Positions 16,095 to 23,677 of a stretch of DNA of 53,714 nucleotides are shown piece after piece (the stretch's first letter is position 1; each line of letters starts with the position of its first letter). Below the pieces are notes generated by a model. The model saw only the letters and a program-made list of their open reading frames with translations, did not search any database and was not told where the DNA came from. The DNA is taken from the NCBI GenBank assembly GCA_944337235.1, contig CALVLK010000003.1, forward strand, positions 65,289 to 119,002, read 5' to 3'. Source of the DNA: an uncultured Clostridia bacterium. Lineage in GTDB: Bacteria; Bacillota; Clostridia; Christensenellales; Borkfalkiaceae. The position numbers and the translations under genes were made by a program.

Positions 16095-16702
16095 CCCCTC
16101 TTCTCCTCCGCCGAAGACTTCCGCAGATAGAGCGCCGTCAGCGCCGCAGCGGGCGCGGCATTTTTGTACTTTGCCGCCGCCGCGCGGTACAGCCCTTCCG
16201 CAGGGTCGCGCAATGCGCAGCCCGCAAAGAGAGCGGACGACGCAACGGGCGTATAGCCTTCGGCGATCGCAGCGTCTGCCTCCTCTCTCGTGAGAAAGGC
16301 GGGCGCAAGGGTGATATTCCGCGCCTCGTCGTACCCGCAGGCATAGAAATGTCCGTGCCCCGCGTCGACGAGCGCGAGCAGCCTTCCGCCCTCTTCAGCA
16401 TATGCGAGCGCGTCGAAAGATGTGAGGGCGAGCGCCGGTTTATCCGCGGCGAAGCACAGCCCCTTGACGGTAGCGATGCCGATGCGGATGCCGGTAAAGG
16501 AGCCGGGCCCGACGCACACGGCAAAGAAATCGCACTGCGCAGGGGTGAGCCCCGCCTCGTGCAGCAGGGCGTCTGCCTCGTCCATGAGCAGCACGGAGTG
16601 CTGCATGGCGCAGTCCGCAAGACAGCGCGTGCGGCGCACGCCCCCGCACGCCGCCGCCAGGCTGAGATATGTTCCGCTTGTATCGATGGCAAGAAAGTTC
16701 AA
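16091..16702 (-). CDS. tsaB: tRNA t6A biosynthesis protein TsaB
   Basis: 203 residues. TsaB, with TsaD and TsaE, makes N6-threonylcarbamoyl-adenosine on ANN-decoding tRNAs; it is an ASKHA-fold partner that activates TsaD. Seen are FLAIDTSGTYLS at the start, the QHSVLLMDEADALL helix, and CVGPGSFTGIRIGIATVKGLC near 63-83, the family signature. The start is a TTG (16700-16702) that overlaps the tsaE stop as TTGA, with GGGAG upstream. TsaD is not in the window. The C-terminal part is shorter and more degenerate than in E. coli, as is usual in Bacillota. Confidence 0.93.
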   Translation of the reverse strand: MNFLAIDTSGTYLSLAAACGGVRRTRCLADCAMQHSVLLMDEADALLHEAGLTPAQCDFFAVCVGPGSFTGIRIGIATVKGLCFAADKPALALTSFDALAYAEEGGRLLALVDAGHGHFYACGYDEARNITLAPAFLTREEADAAIAEGYTPVASSALFAGCALRDPAEGLYRAAAAKYKNAAPAAALTALYLRKSSAEEKRG

Positions 16703-17100
16703 ACAGTGATCTCCCGTTCCGTATCGGATATTCTTTCGATGCGCACTACCTTACAGTCGGGCGGCAGCAGCGATCTGATATTTTCACTCCACTCCACAAG
16801 GCAGATCGCCCCGGAGGAAAAATAGTCGTACAGTCCAAGTTCATATGCCTGCCGCTCCGATCGGATGCGGTAACAGTCGAAATGGTGCAGGATCCCGCCA
16901 TAGCTGTTCACATAGGCATATGTGGGGCTCGTCACCTGATCGGCGATCCCCAGCCCGCGGGCGATGCCCTGCGCCAGGACGGTCTTACCCGCCCCCATCT
17001 CGCCCTCGAGCAGCACGACGTCGCCCGGGCGAAGCTGTTTTGCATAATTCTCCGCCCACGCAGCGGTCTCTTCGCGGGAGGAGGAATGAAATGTCGTCAT
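16699..17100 (-). CDS. tsaE: tRNA t6A biosynthesis ATPase TsaE
   Basis: 133 residues from the ATG at 17100, slightly shorter than the usual 150 because the C-terminal tail is missing. TsaE is the P-loop ATPase that drives cycles of the TsaBD complex. Visible are Walker A GEMGAGKT at 33-40, the SPTYAYVNSY switch region, HFDCYRI, and LVEWSENI with the acidic Walker B-like residues. The start agrees with family alignments. There is no good ribosome binding site: a TATAAT ends six bases before the ATG, which suggests a leaderless transcript. It is the first gene of tsaE-tsaB-rimI-hydrolase-murF-like, all overlapping. Confidence 0.93.
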   Translation of the reverse strand: MTTFHSSSREETAAWAENYAKQLRPGDVVLLEGEMGAGKTVLAQGIARGLGIADQVTSPTYAYVNSYGGILHHFDCYRIRSERQAYELGLYDYFSSGAICLVEWSENIRSLLPPDCKVVRIERISDTEREITV

Positions 17101-17106
17101 GCCTTC

Positions 17107-17135
17107 ATTATAGCGTAACCGCGCGTTTTTTGCAA
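17107..17135 (-). promoter_or_regulatory. Promoter of the tsaE operon, placed for a leaderless mRNA
   Basis: TTGCAA, 17-base spacer, TATAAT on the minus strand, then six bases (GAAGGC) and the ATG at 17100. It lies in the gap after the ribU stop at 17147. Confidence 0.65.
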
Positions 17136-17146
17136 GGGTTTTGTGT

Positions 17147-17899
17147 TCAATTTGTAAGGAAGTAATGCAGAAGCGCCAGCCCGACGAGGAGGAGCGCCAC
17201 GGCGGCAACGGCGCATACTGCAAGCACGGTCCGCTTTTTTGCGGCGCCTTCCTCCCCTTCCCGCCTGGGCCGCAGCCGCTCGTTCAGGCGGTTGATCGCG
17301 CGCGAAATGTGTTTGTAGACGAGCAGCGTGACGGCGGACGCCACAAGACAGCGCAGCAGGTTGAAGGGCAGGACCGCGACCCAGAGATAGAGGGTGTAAA
17401 AATTCTCCTGCGTGCACTGCGGGAAGAGCGGGGTCATCATGCCGAGCAGGGGCTCCCAGCTGCCGCCGAACATGAGGGCAATATAGGCGGGCACGAGCAG
17501 GATGCGGTTGAGCAATACGGCGGCAAGCGACGAGATCAGCGTGCCCGCGCCCAGGGCAAGAATCGCCCCGCGAAAGGTGCGTTTGCGGTTATAGATGAGC
17601 CCCGCGGGGATGACGAGCGCGAACCCGACGAGGATGTCGGCAAGATCGCCCACAAAATAGGTGCTCGTAGACACGAACACGAGCTTGAGCAGCACCATAA
17701 AGACCACGATGATGCAGCCCGCGAACGGCCCGAGCGCAAAGGTGCCGATGAGCACGGGGATATCCGAAAAGCGGAATTCGAGAAAGCTCGGGAAGGCAAA
17801 GGGGAGCGGGAAGTTGAGAATGTACAACACCGCCGCCAGTGCGGAAAAGAGCGCGATCATGGCGATGCGCGTAGAGGAAAAGAACCGTTTTGCAGCCAT
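17147..17899 (-). CDS. ribU: ECF transporter S component for riboflavin (RibU)
   Basis: A 250-residue membrane protein with about six hydrophobic segments. It is the substrate-binding S component of an energy-coupling factor transporter and would import riboflavin together with shared EcfA/A'/T subunits, which are not in the window. The N-terminal region FFSSTRIAMIALFSALAAVLY and the LEFRFSDIPVLIGTFALGPF segment fit RibU. The FMN riboswitch directly upstream settles the substrate. The C-terminal tail (about 205-250) has a charged stretch and one extra hydrophobic segment beyond the usual 190 residues. GAGGTA precedes the ATG. Confidence 0.9.
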   Translation of the reverse strand: MAAKRFFSSTRIAMIALFSALAAVLYILNFPLPFAFPSFLEFRFSDIPVLIGTFALGPFAGCIIVVFMVLLKLVFVSTSTYFVGDLADILVGFALVIPAGLIYNRKRTFRGAILALGAGTLISSLAAVLLNRILLVPAYIALMFGGSWEPLLGMMTPLFPQCTQENFYTLYLWVAVLPFNLLRCLVASAVTLLVYKHISRAINRLNERLRPRREGEEGAAKKRTVLAVCAVAAVALLLVGLALLHYFLTN

Positions 17900-17945
17900 A
17901 GAGAATACCTCATAAGATAAATTTCGGATATTCCTTGTGCAAAAA

Positions 17946-17964
17946 AGCGCCCCGAACGGGGCGC
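17946..17964 (-). terminator. Expression-platform terminator of the FMN riboswitch
   Basis: GCGCCCC pairs with GGGGCGC around a GTTC loop. On the minus strand it is followed by six T. It stands between the riboswitch and ribU. Confidence 0.85.
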
Positions 17965-17973
17965 AAAAAAATT

Positions 17974-18088
17974 TCTTTTTCCATCCGGACTATGACCGTC
18001 GGTACGGGAATTTCACCCGTTCGGGAACTTGCGTTCTTCGCAGACTTTACTGCCGGTGGAGACTTCCACTCCGCCCCAAAGAATATTC
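17974..18088 (-). promoter_or_regulatory. FMN riboswitch (RFN element)
   Basis: The minus strand shows the conserved RFN blocks in order: TTGGGGCGGAGTGGAAGT-like P1/P2, CCACCGGCAGTAAAG, CGAACGGGTGAAATTCCCGTACCGACGG, and AGTCCGGATGGAA. With the terminator after it, FMN binding should stop transcription of ribU when flavin is plentiful. Confidence 0.95.
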
Positions 18089-18098
18089 GATCGGGCTG

Positions 18099-18127
18099 AT
18101 TGTATCACGCCGGCGCGGCGCTGTCAA
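18099..18127 (-). promoter_or_regulatory. Promoter of the FMN riboswitch / ribU unit
   Basis: TTGACA, 17-base spacer, TACAAT on the minus strand, directly upstream of the riboswitch and just after the stop codon of the 55-residue gene. Confidence 0.75.
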
Positions 18128-18145
18128 GGCATTGTGCGATATTTT

Positions 18146-18313
18146 TTATCCCTCCCGTCCCTCTTTTTTCAGCGTGAGCGTAAAATGCTCGCCGTTTTCA
18201 AAGACAAGACGGATCACATTTGCGCTGCAGCCGATAAGAGCCGTGAATTCGTCGCGCAGAGCGATCGCGATCTCCTCTGCCAATTTTTCCGTGTCGATAA
18301 ACTCTTTTTGCAT
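18146..18313 (-). CDS. Small unknown protein, 55 residues
   Basis: MQKEFIDTEKLAEEIA begins a 55-residue protein rich in Glu and Lys with one Cys at position 29. The ATG at 18313 is preceded by an excellent GGAGG seven bases away, and a consensus promoter lies about 45 bases upstream, so it is very likely real. It would form an amphipathic helix (residues 8-25) and two short strands (NVIRLVFENG, HFTLTLKKEG). I do not recognise it. It is divergent from a small HTH gene, and an inverted repeat lies between them, so the two may be a regulatory pair (inference). Confidence 0.7.
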   Translation of the reverse strand: MQKEFIDTEKLAEEIAIALRDEFTALIGCSANVIRLVFENGEHFTLTLKKEGREG

Positions 18314-18330
18314 ACTGCCACCTCCAAATT

Positions 18331-18345
18331 TAAGTTTATAACTTA
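18331..18345. promoter_or_regulatory. Inverted repeat, candidate operator between divergent genes
   Basis: TAAGTT-TAT-AACTTA, a perfect six-base inverted repeat. It sits just downstream of the predicted start of the 55-residue gene and upstream of the small HTH gene, where a repressor would act on both. Confidence 0.45.
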
Positions 18346-18354
18346 TTTTTTCTC

Positions 18355-18384
18355 ATTATAAAGGTTCAAACTGTATGATGTCAA
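18355..18384 (-). promoter_or_regulatory. Promoter of the 55-residue gene
   Basis: TTGACA, 18-base spacer, TATAAT on the minus strand. Confidence 0.75.
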
Positions 18385-18402
18385 GGAAAGGAGCGCACGA
18401 TT

Positions 18403-18606
18403 TTGCAGGAACTGTACAATCTTTCCAAAAACCTTAAAACACTTCGCCTGCAATATGGCTATACACAGAAATTCGTTGCCGAAAAGCTTGGCATCACAGT
18501 GCAATCCTACCACGCCTACGAATATGGGATCACCGTTCCCACATTGCAGAACTTTATCCGGCTGGCAAGGCTGTACGACGTATCGCTGGACGATCTGATC
18601 GAATAA
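18403..18606 (+). CDS. Small XRE-family HTH regulator
   Basis: A 67-residue protein consisting of one Cro/CI-type helix-turn-helix: NLKTLRLQYGYTQKFVAEKLGI starts helices 1-2, then TVQSYHAYEYGITVPTLQNFIRLARLYDVSLDDLIE. It should bind DNA as a dimer. The start is a TTG with AAGGAG nine bases before it; no ATG is available without losing helix 1. It is transcribed away from the 55-residue gene and may regulate it through the inverted repeat at 18331. The plus-strand promoter is weak (TATGAT at 18374). Confidence 0.82.
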   Translation: MQELYNLSKNLKTLRLQYGYTQKFVAEKLGITVQSYHAYEYGITVPTLQNFIRLARLYDVSLDDLIE

Positions 18607-18686
18607 CGGCGAAAAGGGGCTCTTCGCGGGACCACGCCGCGGGCGGCCGCCGCTTTTGTATGCGCCGCCGAAATCGCGCGAAAACA

Positions 18687-18715
18687 TTGACATTGCAATG
18701 CGAAGATGCTATGAT
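18687..18715 (+). promoter_or_regulatory. Promoter of the zinc-ribbon membrane protein gene
   Basis: TTGACA, 17-base spacer, TATGAT on the plus strand, about 32 bases before the ATG at 18748. Confidence 0.75.
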
Positions 18716-18747
18716 AATAGCAGAAAGAATAAGAGAGGTATGAGATC

Positions 18748-19200
18748 ATGTTTTGCACCCATTGCGGAAAGGAACTTAGCGAAGGCGCGTCATTTTGCAG
18801 CGCATGCGGCGCCCCCACGGGCATTCGGGCAGAGCAGCCTGCGCAGCCGCAGCCCGCGCAACCGCTTGCTCCGCAGGCGACCCCCTATTATGTACCGCCG
18901 CAGCCGTCGCCCAAACCCGCCCTGCCCGCAAACAGCTTCGGGATCGCGGGATTCATCATTGCGATGGCATCGCTGTTCGGCGCGGGGATCATTCCCATCG
19001 TGCCCATCGTCGGGCTCGTCTTCAGCATCATCGGCATGGCAAAGCGAAAGGAATACTCCCTCAACGGATTTGCGCTCGCGGGCATCATCATCAACGCGAT
19101 CTCGTTTTTCGTCTGGCTGCTCGTTCTGATCGCGTACGGCTTCGCCTTTGCCTACTATTGGGAACAGACGATCGTATTCGCCGCGCCCCTGCTCTTCTGA
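18748..19200 (+). CDS. Zinc-ribbon membrane protein with DUF4190-like domain
   Basis: A 150-residue protein. Residues 1-25 are a zinc ribbon (C3, C6, C17, C20: FCTHCGKEL and FCSACGAP). Residues 25-60 are a Pro/Gln/Ala-rich linker. The rest holds two to three hydrophobic segments (about 64-92 and 107-150) with the DUF4190 look: FGIAGFIIAMAS, IIGMAKRKE, NGFALAGIIINAI. The ribbon should face the cytosol. No function is established for such proteins. GAGAGG precedes the ATG, and the gene has its own promoter and terminator. Confidence 0.85.
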   Translation: MFCTHCGKELSEGASFCSACGAPTGIRAEQPAQPQPAQPLAPQATPYYVPPQPSPKPALPANSFGIAGFIIAMASLFGAGIIPIVPIVGLVFSIIGMAKRKEYSLNGFALAGIIINAISFFVWLLVLIAYGFAFAYYWEQTIVFAAPLLF

Positions 19201-19219
19201 GCGACCCCTGTCACGCACA

Positions 19220-19266
19220 AAGCCCTTCCGTTCCCCCTTGCGGGGTGCGCGGAAGGGCTTTTTTCT
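19220..19266. terminator. Terminator between convergent zinc-ribbon gene and glyA
   Basis: AAGCCCTTCCG pairs with CGGAAGGGCTT across an inner GC-rich loop, followed on the plus strand by six T. It ends the plus-strand gene and probably also serves glyA, whose stop is at 19281. Confidence 0.85.
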
Positions 19267-19280
19267 GCCTTGAAAGTATA

Positions 19281-20531
19281 TTACAGGATGTCCCCCTCGT
19301 AGATGGGGAACCGCGCGCACATGGCGGCGACGCGCTCCGAGACGGCGGGGATCGCATCTTCGCCGCGGCGGATGACCTCGGTAACGAGATCGGCGATCTC
19401 TGTCGCCTCGCCCTCCTTCATCCCGCGCGAGGTGATGGCGGGCGTGCCGATGCGGATGCCGCTCGTGACAAAGGGCGACGTCGTCTCGAAGGGGATGGTG
19501 TTCTTGTTGACGGTGATATGCGCGTCGTCGAGCAGTTTTTCCACCTCTTTGCCCGTGCGGTTTTCGCGGCGGAGGTCGAGGAGCATGAGATGATTGTCCG
19601 TCCCGCCCGAGACGAGCCGCACGCCCCTTTGCGCAAAGCGCTCTGCCATGGCGGCGGCATTTTTTACGATCTGCGCCTGATAGGTGCGGAATTCCGGGGT
19701 GAGCGCCTCGCGGAAGGCGACCGCCTTGGCGGCGATGACGTGCATGAGCGGGCCGCCCTGCGTGCCGGGGAACACCGCCTTGTCGATAGCGCGCGCATAT
19801 TTTTCACGGCACATGATCGCACCCCCGCGCGGGCCGCGCAGCGTCTTATGGGTGGTCGTGGTGACAAAGTCGGCAAAGGGCACGGGCGAGGGATGCAGCC
19901 CCGCGGCAACCAGCCCCGCAATGTGTGCGATATCCACCATCATGTACGCCCCGACCTTGTCGCAGATCGCACGGATGCGCTTGAAATCGATGAAGCGCGG
20001 GTATGCGCTTGCCCCCGATACGATCATTTTGGGGCGGCAGTCGAGCGCGATGCGCTCCATCTCGTCGTAGTCGATAGTCTCGCTGTCCTCGCGCACGCCG
20101 TAGGGGACGATGTTGTAGTAGATCCCCGAAAAGTTGACGGGCGAGCCGTGCGTGAGATGCCCGCCGTGCGAGAGGTCCATGCCCATGACGGTGTCGCCCG
20201 GCTTGCACACCGCAAAGTAGACGGCAAAATTCGCCTGCGCGCCGCTGTGCGGCTGTACGTTACAGTGTTCGCAGCCGAACAGCTCCTTCATGCGCGTGCG
20301 GGCGAGCTCCTCGGCGACGTCGACATACTGGCAGCCGCCGTAATAGCGCTTGCCGGGGTAACCCTCCGCATATTTGTTGGTCAGGTGGCTCCCCATGGCG
20401 GCCATGACCGCAGGAGAGACGATATTCTCGCTGGCGATGAGCTCGAGATTGCCGCGCTGGCGGGCAAGCTCCTGTTCCATGGCGGTACAAAGTTCGGGAT
20501 CTGTCTTTCGAATACAGGATAGATCGATCAT
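19281..20531 (-). CDS. glyA: Serine hydroxymethyltransferase
   Basis: A 416-residue PLP enzyme that interconverts serine and glycine and charges tetrahydrofolate with a one-carbon unit. Marks include [30 protein letters not shown], the folate/PLP region [29 protein letters not shown] with the PLP lysine near 228, and [17 protein letters not shown]. The length is the normal bacterial one. The ATG at 20531 with AGAGGAG upstream is preferred over the earlier in-frame ATG at 20597, which lies upstream of the promoter. It is monocistronic with its own promoter. Confidence 0.97.
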   Translation of the reverse strand: MIDLSCIRKTDPELCTAMEQELARQRGNLELIASENIVSPAVMAAMGSHLTNKYAEGYPGKRYYGGCQYVDVAEELARTRMKELFGCEHCNVQPHSGAQANFAVYFAVCKPGDTVMGMDLSHGGHLTHGSPVNFSGIYYNIVPYGVREDSETIDYDEMERIALDCRPKMIVSGASAYPRFIDFKRIRAICDKVGAYMMVDIAHIAGLVAAGLHPSPVPFADFVTTTTHKTLRGPRGGAIMCREKYARAIDKAVFPGTQGGPLMHVIAAKAVAFREALTPEFRTYQAQIVKNAAAMAERFAQRGVRLVSGGTDNHLMLLDLRRENRTGKEVEKLLDDAHITVNKNTIPFETTSPFVTSGIRIGTPAITSRGMKEGEATEIADLVTEVIRRGEDAIPAVSERVAAMCARFPIYEGDIL

Positions 20532-20562
20532 AGGCGCTCCTCTGCAAACTGATATCAGGGAA

Positions 20563-20591
20563 ATTATAGCACACTTTGCAGGGAAAGGCAA
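20563..20591 (-). promoter_or_regulatory. Promoter of glyA
   Basis: TTGCCT, 17-base spacer, TATAAT on the minus strand, about 30 bases upstream of the ATG. Confidence 0.65.
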
Positions 20592-20651
20592 GGGCAAAAT
20601 ACAAAATCGGCGGCGCGATCTGCGCCGCCGTATCTTCGCTGCCGATGTGCG

Positions 20652-22193
20652 TTACAGGCCCATCCCCGTCTCGCCGTAATATCCGCTGTCGCGCGCCAGG
20701 GCGACGAGTGCGGCAAATTCCTGCCGGTACGTATCCGCCGAGACGTATGCGTCCAGCCCCTCGAGGCGGGAGAGGATCCCCGCAAGGCTTGCGCTGCCGC
20801 GGTACTGCGAGCGGCGCAGGACGAGCGCAAATTCCGCAACGCATGCGGCAAAACGCACGTCTTCGCGATCGGTCATGGCGTTCACGACGGTGGCGGACGC
20901 CTCCTCCCGCTCCCCCGTGGCGGCGTTGACATAACGCACCGTCACCGCGGCGAGCGCCGCGTCCGCCGCTGCGGAGGGCGCAAGTTCCACCTCGTACAGC
21001 ACGCTCACGCAGAGGTTGCTGCCGATCTCACCCGCGTCGGTGCCGTCGTCGAGGTACTCCTGTTCGGAGAGCACCTTCCTATCATACCCGATGACGCGGT
21101 ACTGCGTCACGCGGGTGCTGTCGAAGGCGATCGCCGCCTTGGCGTCGGAGGCGACGGGAACGAGCATGTCGTTCAGCTCCTCGCTCAGCACCTTTTCCGC
21201 CTCACGCGGCGTATCGATATAGGCATAGTTGCCGTCTCCGCTCAGGGCGAGCGCCTGCATGATGTCATCGCGCATGTTGCCCATGCCAACGCCGATGACG
21301 GAGAGGTACACCCCGCCCTCCGCCCGCTGCGCAATGTATTCCTCCAGCGCCTCCTTCGAGCTGATGCCCACGTTGAAGTCGCCGTCCGTGAGCAGGATGA
21401 CGCGGTTGTTGCCGTCCTCGCTGAAATGGCGCGCGGCGAGCTCGTAGGCGAGCTGCAGACCGCCCGATCCGTTGGTGGAGCCATTCGCCTCCAGCCCGTC
21501 CATTGCGGCGGAGATCTGAAGTTTCCCCGCCTCGTCTGCGCGCGTGGGCTCGAGCGCCGTCTGCACTCCGGAGGCATAGGTGACGATGCTCACCGTATCC
21601 TCCGCGCCAAGTCCCTCGAGCATACACGCGGCGCCGTACTTGACAAGGTCGAGGCAGGTCGTACCGTCCAGCCCCGCAACGGCCGCCGACATGGAACCCG
21701 AGACGTCGACGAGAAAGACATAGTTGTTGCGCGCCGCCGCAAGCACGCGCTCACGGGTGCGGACGCCCACGGTGACGAGCGCATGTTCCGCATTCCAGGG
21801 GCAGTCGGAAAGATAGGCGCTCACACGCATCGCCTCCTCCCCCTCGGGCTGCGGATAGTCGTAGCTGAAATAGTTAATGAGTTCCTCCGCGCGCACGCTG
21901 TCCAGCGCGATCTCGTACCCTGCGTTCAGCTGGGCGCGCACATGCGCATACCCCGCCGTGTTACGATCGAGGGAGAGATAGCTCTCCGCCGCCTCTGCCG
22001 TCTGCACGAAGGGCTGTTCGGTGATGCTGTCATACACAAAGTTGCCCGCAGGCGCGTCGCCCAGAAATGCGGGTGCGTCGTAGAATCCCTCGTCCCCATA
22101 GGCGCATCCTGCAAGGACCGAGACCCCCGCCAATACGACTGCCGCAAGCTTTGCGGCGCGTGCGCGTCCGCTTCTTCGCATATTCTGTTCCAT
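20652..22193 (-). CDS. VWA-domain lipoprotein (YfbK-like)
   Basis: 513 residues from an ATG with AGGAGG upstream. Residues 1-30 are a lipoprotein signal with lipobox LAGC (Cys30). Residues about 60-150 match the domain that precedes VWA in YfbK proteins (SYLSLDRNTAGYAHVRAQL, VRAEELINYFSYDYP). The VWA domain follows, with MIDAS motif DVSGSMS near 164 and LLTDGDFNVG near 265. The C-terminal part fits the YfbK tail (RVIGYDRKVL, VELAP, ALVLRRSQYRGSA). It should bind a divalent metal and a protein ligand outside the membrane. It is the last gene of an operon with an ECF sigma factor and a membrane protein, so it may be an envelope sensor or output (inference). Confidence 0.88.
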   Translation of the reverse strand: MEQNMRRSGRARAAKLAAVVLAGVSVLAGCAYGDEGFYDAPAFLGDAPAGNFVYDSITEQPFVQTAEAAESYLSLDRNTAGYAHVRAQLNAGYEIALDSVRAEELINYFSYDYPQPEGEEAMRVSAYLSDCPWNAEHALVTVGVRTRERVLAAARNNYVFLVDVSGSMSAAVAGLDGTTCLDLVKYGAACMLEGLGAEDTVSIVTYASGVQTALEPTRADEAGKLQISAAMDGLEANGSTNGSGGLQLAYELAARHFSEDGNNRVILLTDGDFNVGISSKEALEEYIAQRAEGGVYLSVIGVGMGNMRDDIMQALALSGDGNYAYIDTPREAEKVLSEELNDMLVPVASDAKAAIAFDSTRVTQYRVIGYDRKVLSEQEYLDDGTDAGEIGSNLCVSVLYEVELAPSAAADAALAAVTVRYVNAATGEREEASATVVNAMTDREDVRFAACVAEFALVLRRSQYRGSASLAGILSRLEGLDAYVSADTYRQEFAALVALARDSGYYGETGMGL

Positions 22194-22265
22194 ATCGTCC
22201 TCCTTTTGGCGCCCCTTTGCGCCCTTTACCGTTACAACGCCGCAGATCGCAAATCTGTCCCGCAA

Positions 22266-22907
22266 TTATCGCATGAGATAGGTCATGAGGTATTCCAGCG
22301 CGTTGCTGCGCTGCGACGAGAGGTCGACGCAATAGATGCGATCCCCCTCGTAATAGGCGCGCGAGACATATTCGCCGTTGATATATTCCGTCGTATAGCG
22401 GTACGATGCGCCCTCTTCGAGTTCGGCATACGACCTGAGCTCCTCGGCGACATATGCGCCGTCGCTCAGGTCGACGTACACGCTGCCCGACATGCGCGTG
22501 CCGCCGCTGACCATGCGGAGATCGGCCTGCAGCAGGACCTCTCTGCCCTCCACCTCGTACACGGTATATTCCGCCGAGGCGTTGCTCGAAAGCGAGAAGT
22601 GGCTGAATTTCTGCATGACGTCGGCATAATCTTCGCGCAGCGACGTATAGTCTGCGGTGTGATGCTCCGCCTCAGCGATCGTATAGGTATGCACGAACAG
22701 CGCGGGCAGAAGATTGATGCATAGCACGACCGCGACGAGGAGACATGCCGCCGCAGATACAAGCCCGATCGCAACGCCCCTTCTGCGCTTTTGTCTGACG
22801 CGCTCTGCACGAAGCGCCTGCTTTGCCGCGGTGAGATCGAGCGCGGGCAGTTCCGCCCCCGCAAAATAGGCACGAAATACGTTGTCTAACATGTAATCAC
22901 GTTCCAT
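22266..22907 (-). CDS. Single-pass membrane protein, probable anti-sigma factor
   Basis: 213 residues from the ATG at 22907 (AGAGGTG upstream); a GTG nine bases earlier is possible but too close to the site. The cytosolic part (about 1-45) is short and ends in a basic RQKRRRG stop-transfer stretch. One membrane helix spans about 46-72. The extracellular part (about 75-213) is rich in Tyr, Ser and Glu. It lies directly between an ECF sigma gene and a VWA lipoprotein gene, 11 bases after the sigma stop, which is the usual place of an anti-sigma factor. No zinc-binding ASD motif (HxxxCxxC) is visible, so the role rests on position and topology. Confidence 0.65.
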   Translation of the reverse strand: MERDYMLDNVFRAYFAGAELPALDLTAAKQALRAERVRQKRRRGVAIGLVSAAACLLVAVVLCINLLPALFVHTYTIAEAEHHTADYTSLREDYADVMQKFSHFSLSSNASAEYTVYEVEGREVLLQADLRMVSGGTRMSGSVYVDLSDGAYVAEELRSYAELEEGASYRYTTEYINGEYVSRAYYEGDRIYCVDLSSQRSNALEYLMTYLMR

Positions 22908-22918
22908 CTTCTTCACCT

Positions 22919-23482
22919 CTACAACGTCTGTGCGCCGCGTTCCGTCCCGCGGGCAAAGTAACTTTTCAGCTTCTCCTCGGCATGCACCACGGCGCGCGCC
23001 GCAGCCGACTTGCTCATGCCCGTCTCCCTGGCGATCTCCCGCACCGTAAGGTCGAGATAGTAGCGATAATAGATCATGCGCCGTTCGGCGTCGGTGAGGG
23101 TGGAAAGCCCCGCTTCGAGCAACAGCGCGTCCTCCCGCCGTTCGGGCGAATAGCGCTCGTCGGAGAGGTGGAAAAATTCGTCCAGATCCTCCGTCGCTGC
23201 CCGCTTGTTGCGGCGCAGAAAGTCGAGCGCCGTGTTGCGGACGATGCGCATGATCAGCGCGTAGGCGTTCGTGCCCGCGACATAGCGGCGCGCGCCGCGC
23301 GCAAGTTTGAGAAAGCTCTCCTGCAGGACATCCTCCGCGTCCTCGCGGCTCTTGACGATGCCCCGCGCCAGGCAGAACATGCGCCTGCCGATGACGGCAT
23401 AGATCTCGTCGAGCACGTCTGCATTGCCCTCACGCAGTTCTATTAACATACGATTGAGTTGTTCGTGATCCAAGGGCGGCAT
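22919..23482 (-). CDS. ECF-type RNA polymerase sigma factor
   Basis: 187 residues from the ATG at 23482 with AGGAGAG upstream. Sigma region 2 is seen near 20-85 (FCLARGIVKSREDAEDVLQESFLKLARG, then YALIMRIVRNTALDFLRRN) and region 4 near 120-175 (LTDAERRMIYYRYYLDLTVREIA, ETGMSKSAAARAVVHAEEKLK). Region 3 and the long N-terminus are absent, as expected for the extracytoplasmic-function group. It directs core polymerase to a small regulon, probably held in check by the membrane protein encoded next. Its own promoter looks like sigma-A, so I see no sign of autoregulation. Confidence 0.92.
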   Translation of the reverse strand: MPPLDHEQLNRMLIELREGNADVLDEIYAVIGRRMFCLARGIVKSREDAEDVLQESFLKLARGARRYVAGTNAYALIMRIVRNTALDFLRRNKRAATEDLDEFFHLSDERYSPERREDALLLEAGLSTLTDAERRMIYYRYYLDLTVREIARETGMSKSAAARAVVHAEEKLKSYFARGTERGAQTL

Positions 23483-23514
23483 ACTGCGCTCTCCTTCTTG
23501 TTCCGTTCCCGTAC

Positions 23515-23543
23515 ATTGTACCATGGGCGTCTGCTGCTGTCAA
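23515..23543 (-). promoter_or_regulatory. Promoter of the sigma / anti-sigma / VWA operon
   Basis: TTGACA, 17-base spacer, TACAAT on the minus strand, about 33 bases before the ATG at 23482. Confidence 0.75.
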
Positions 23544-23582
23544 GAACTGTAAAATTGTCCGCGGCATATTCCCATAATACAA

Positions 23583-23616
23583 CGCCCGCCGCGGGACGTT
23601 TGTCCCGCGGCGGGCG
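23583..23616 (-). terminator. Terminator after trxA
   Basis: A perfect 15-base GC-rich stem with a four-base loop (23583-23597 with 23602-23616). On the minus strand it is followed by TTGTATT, a weak T-tract. Confidence 0.75.
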
Positions 23617-23677
23617 AAAATTGTCATAAATTACCGCCGTTCGGCGCCGCACACCCCTGCGGGGCAGGCGCGGCCGA

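Noticed and set aside
17937-18361. Plus-strand frames over the FMN riboswitch
   Set aside because: They cross the riboswitch, its terminator and the 55-residue gene and have no ribosome binding site.
18607-18686. GC-rich stretch after the small HTH gene as a terminator
   Set aside because: A possible GGCGG/CCGCC stem has no loop and only four T after it, so I could not support the call.
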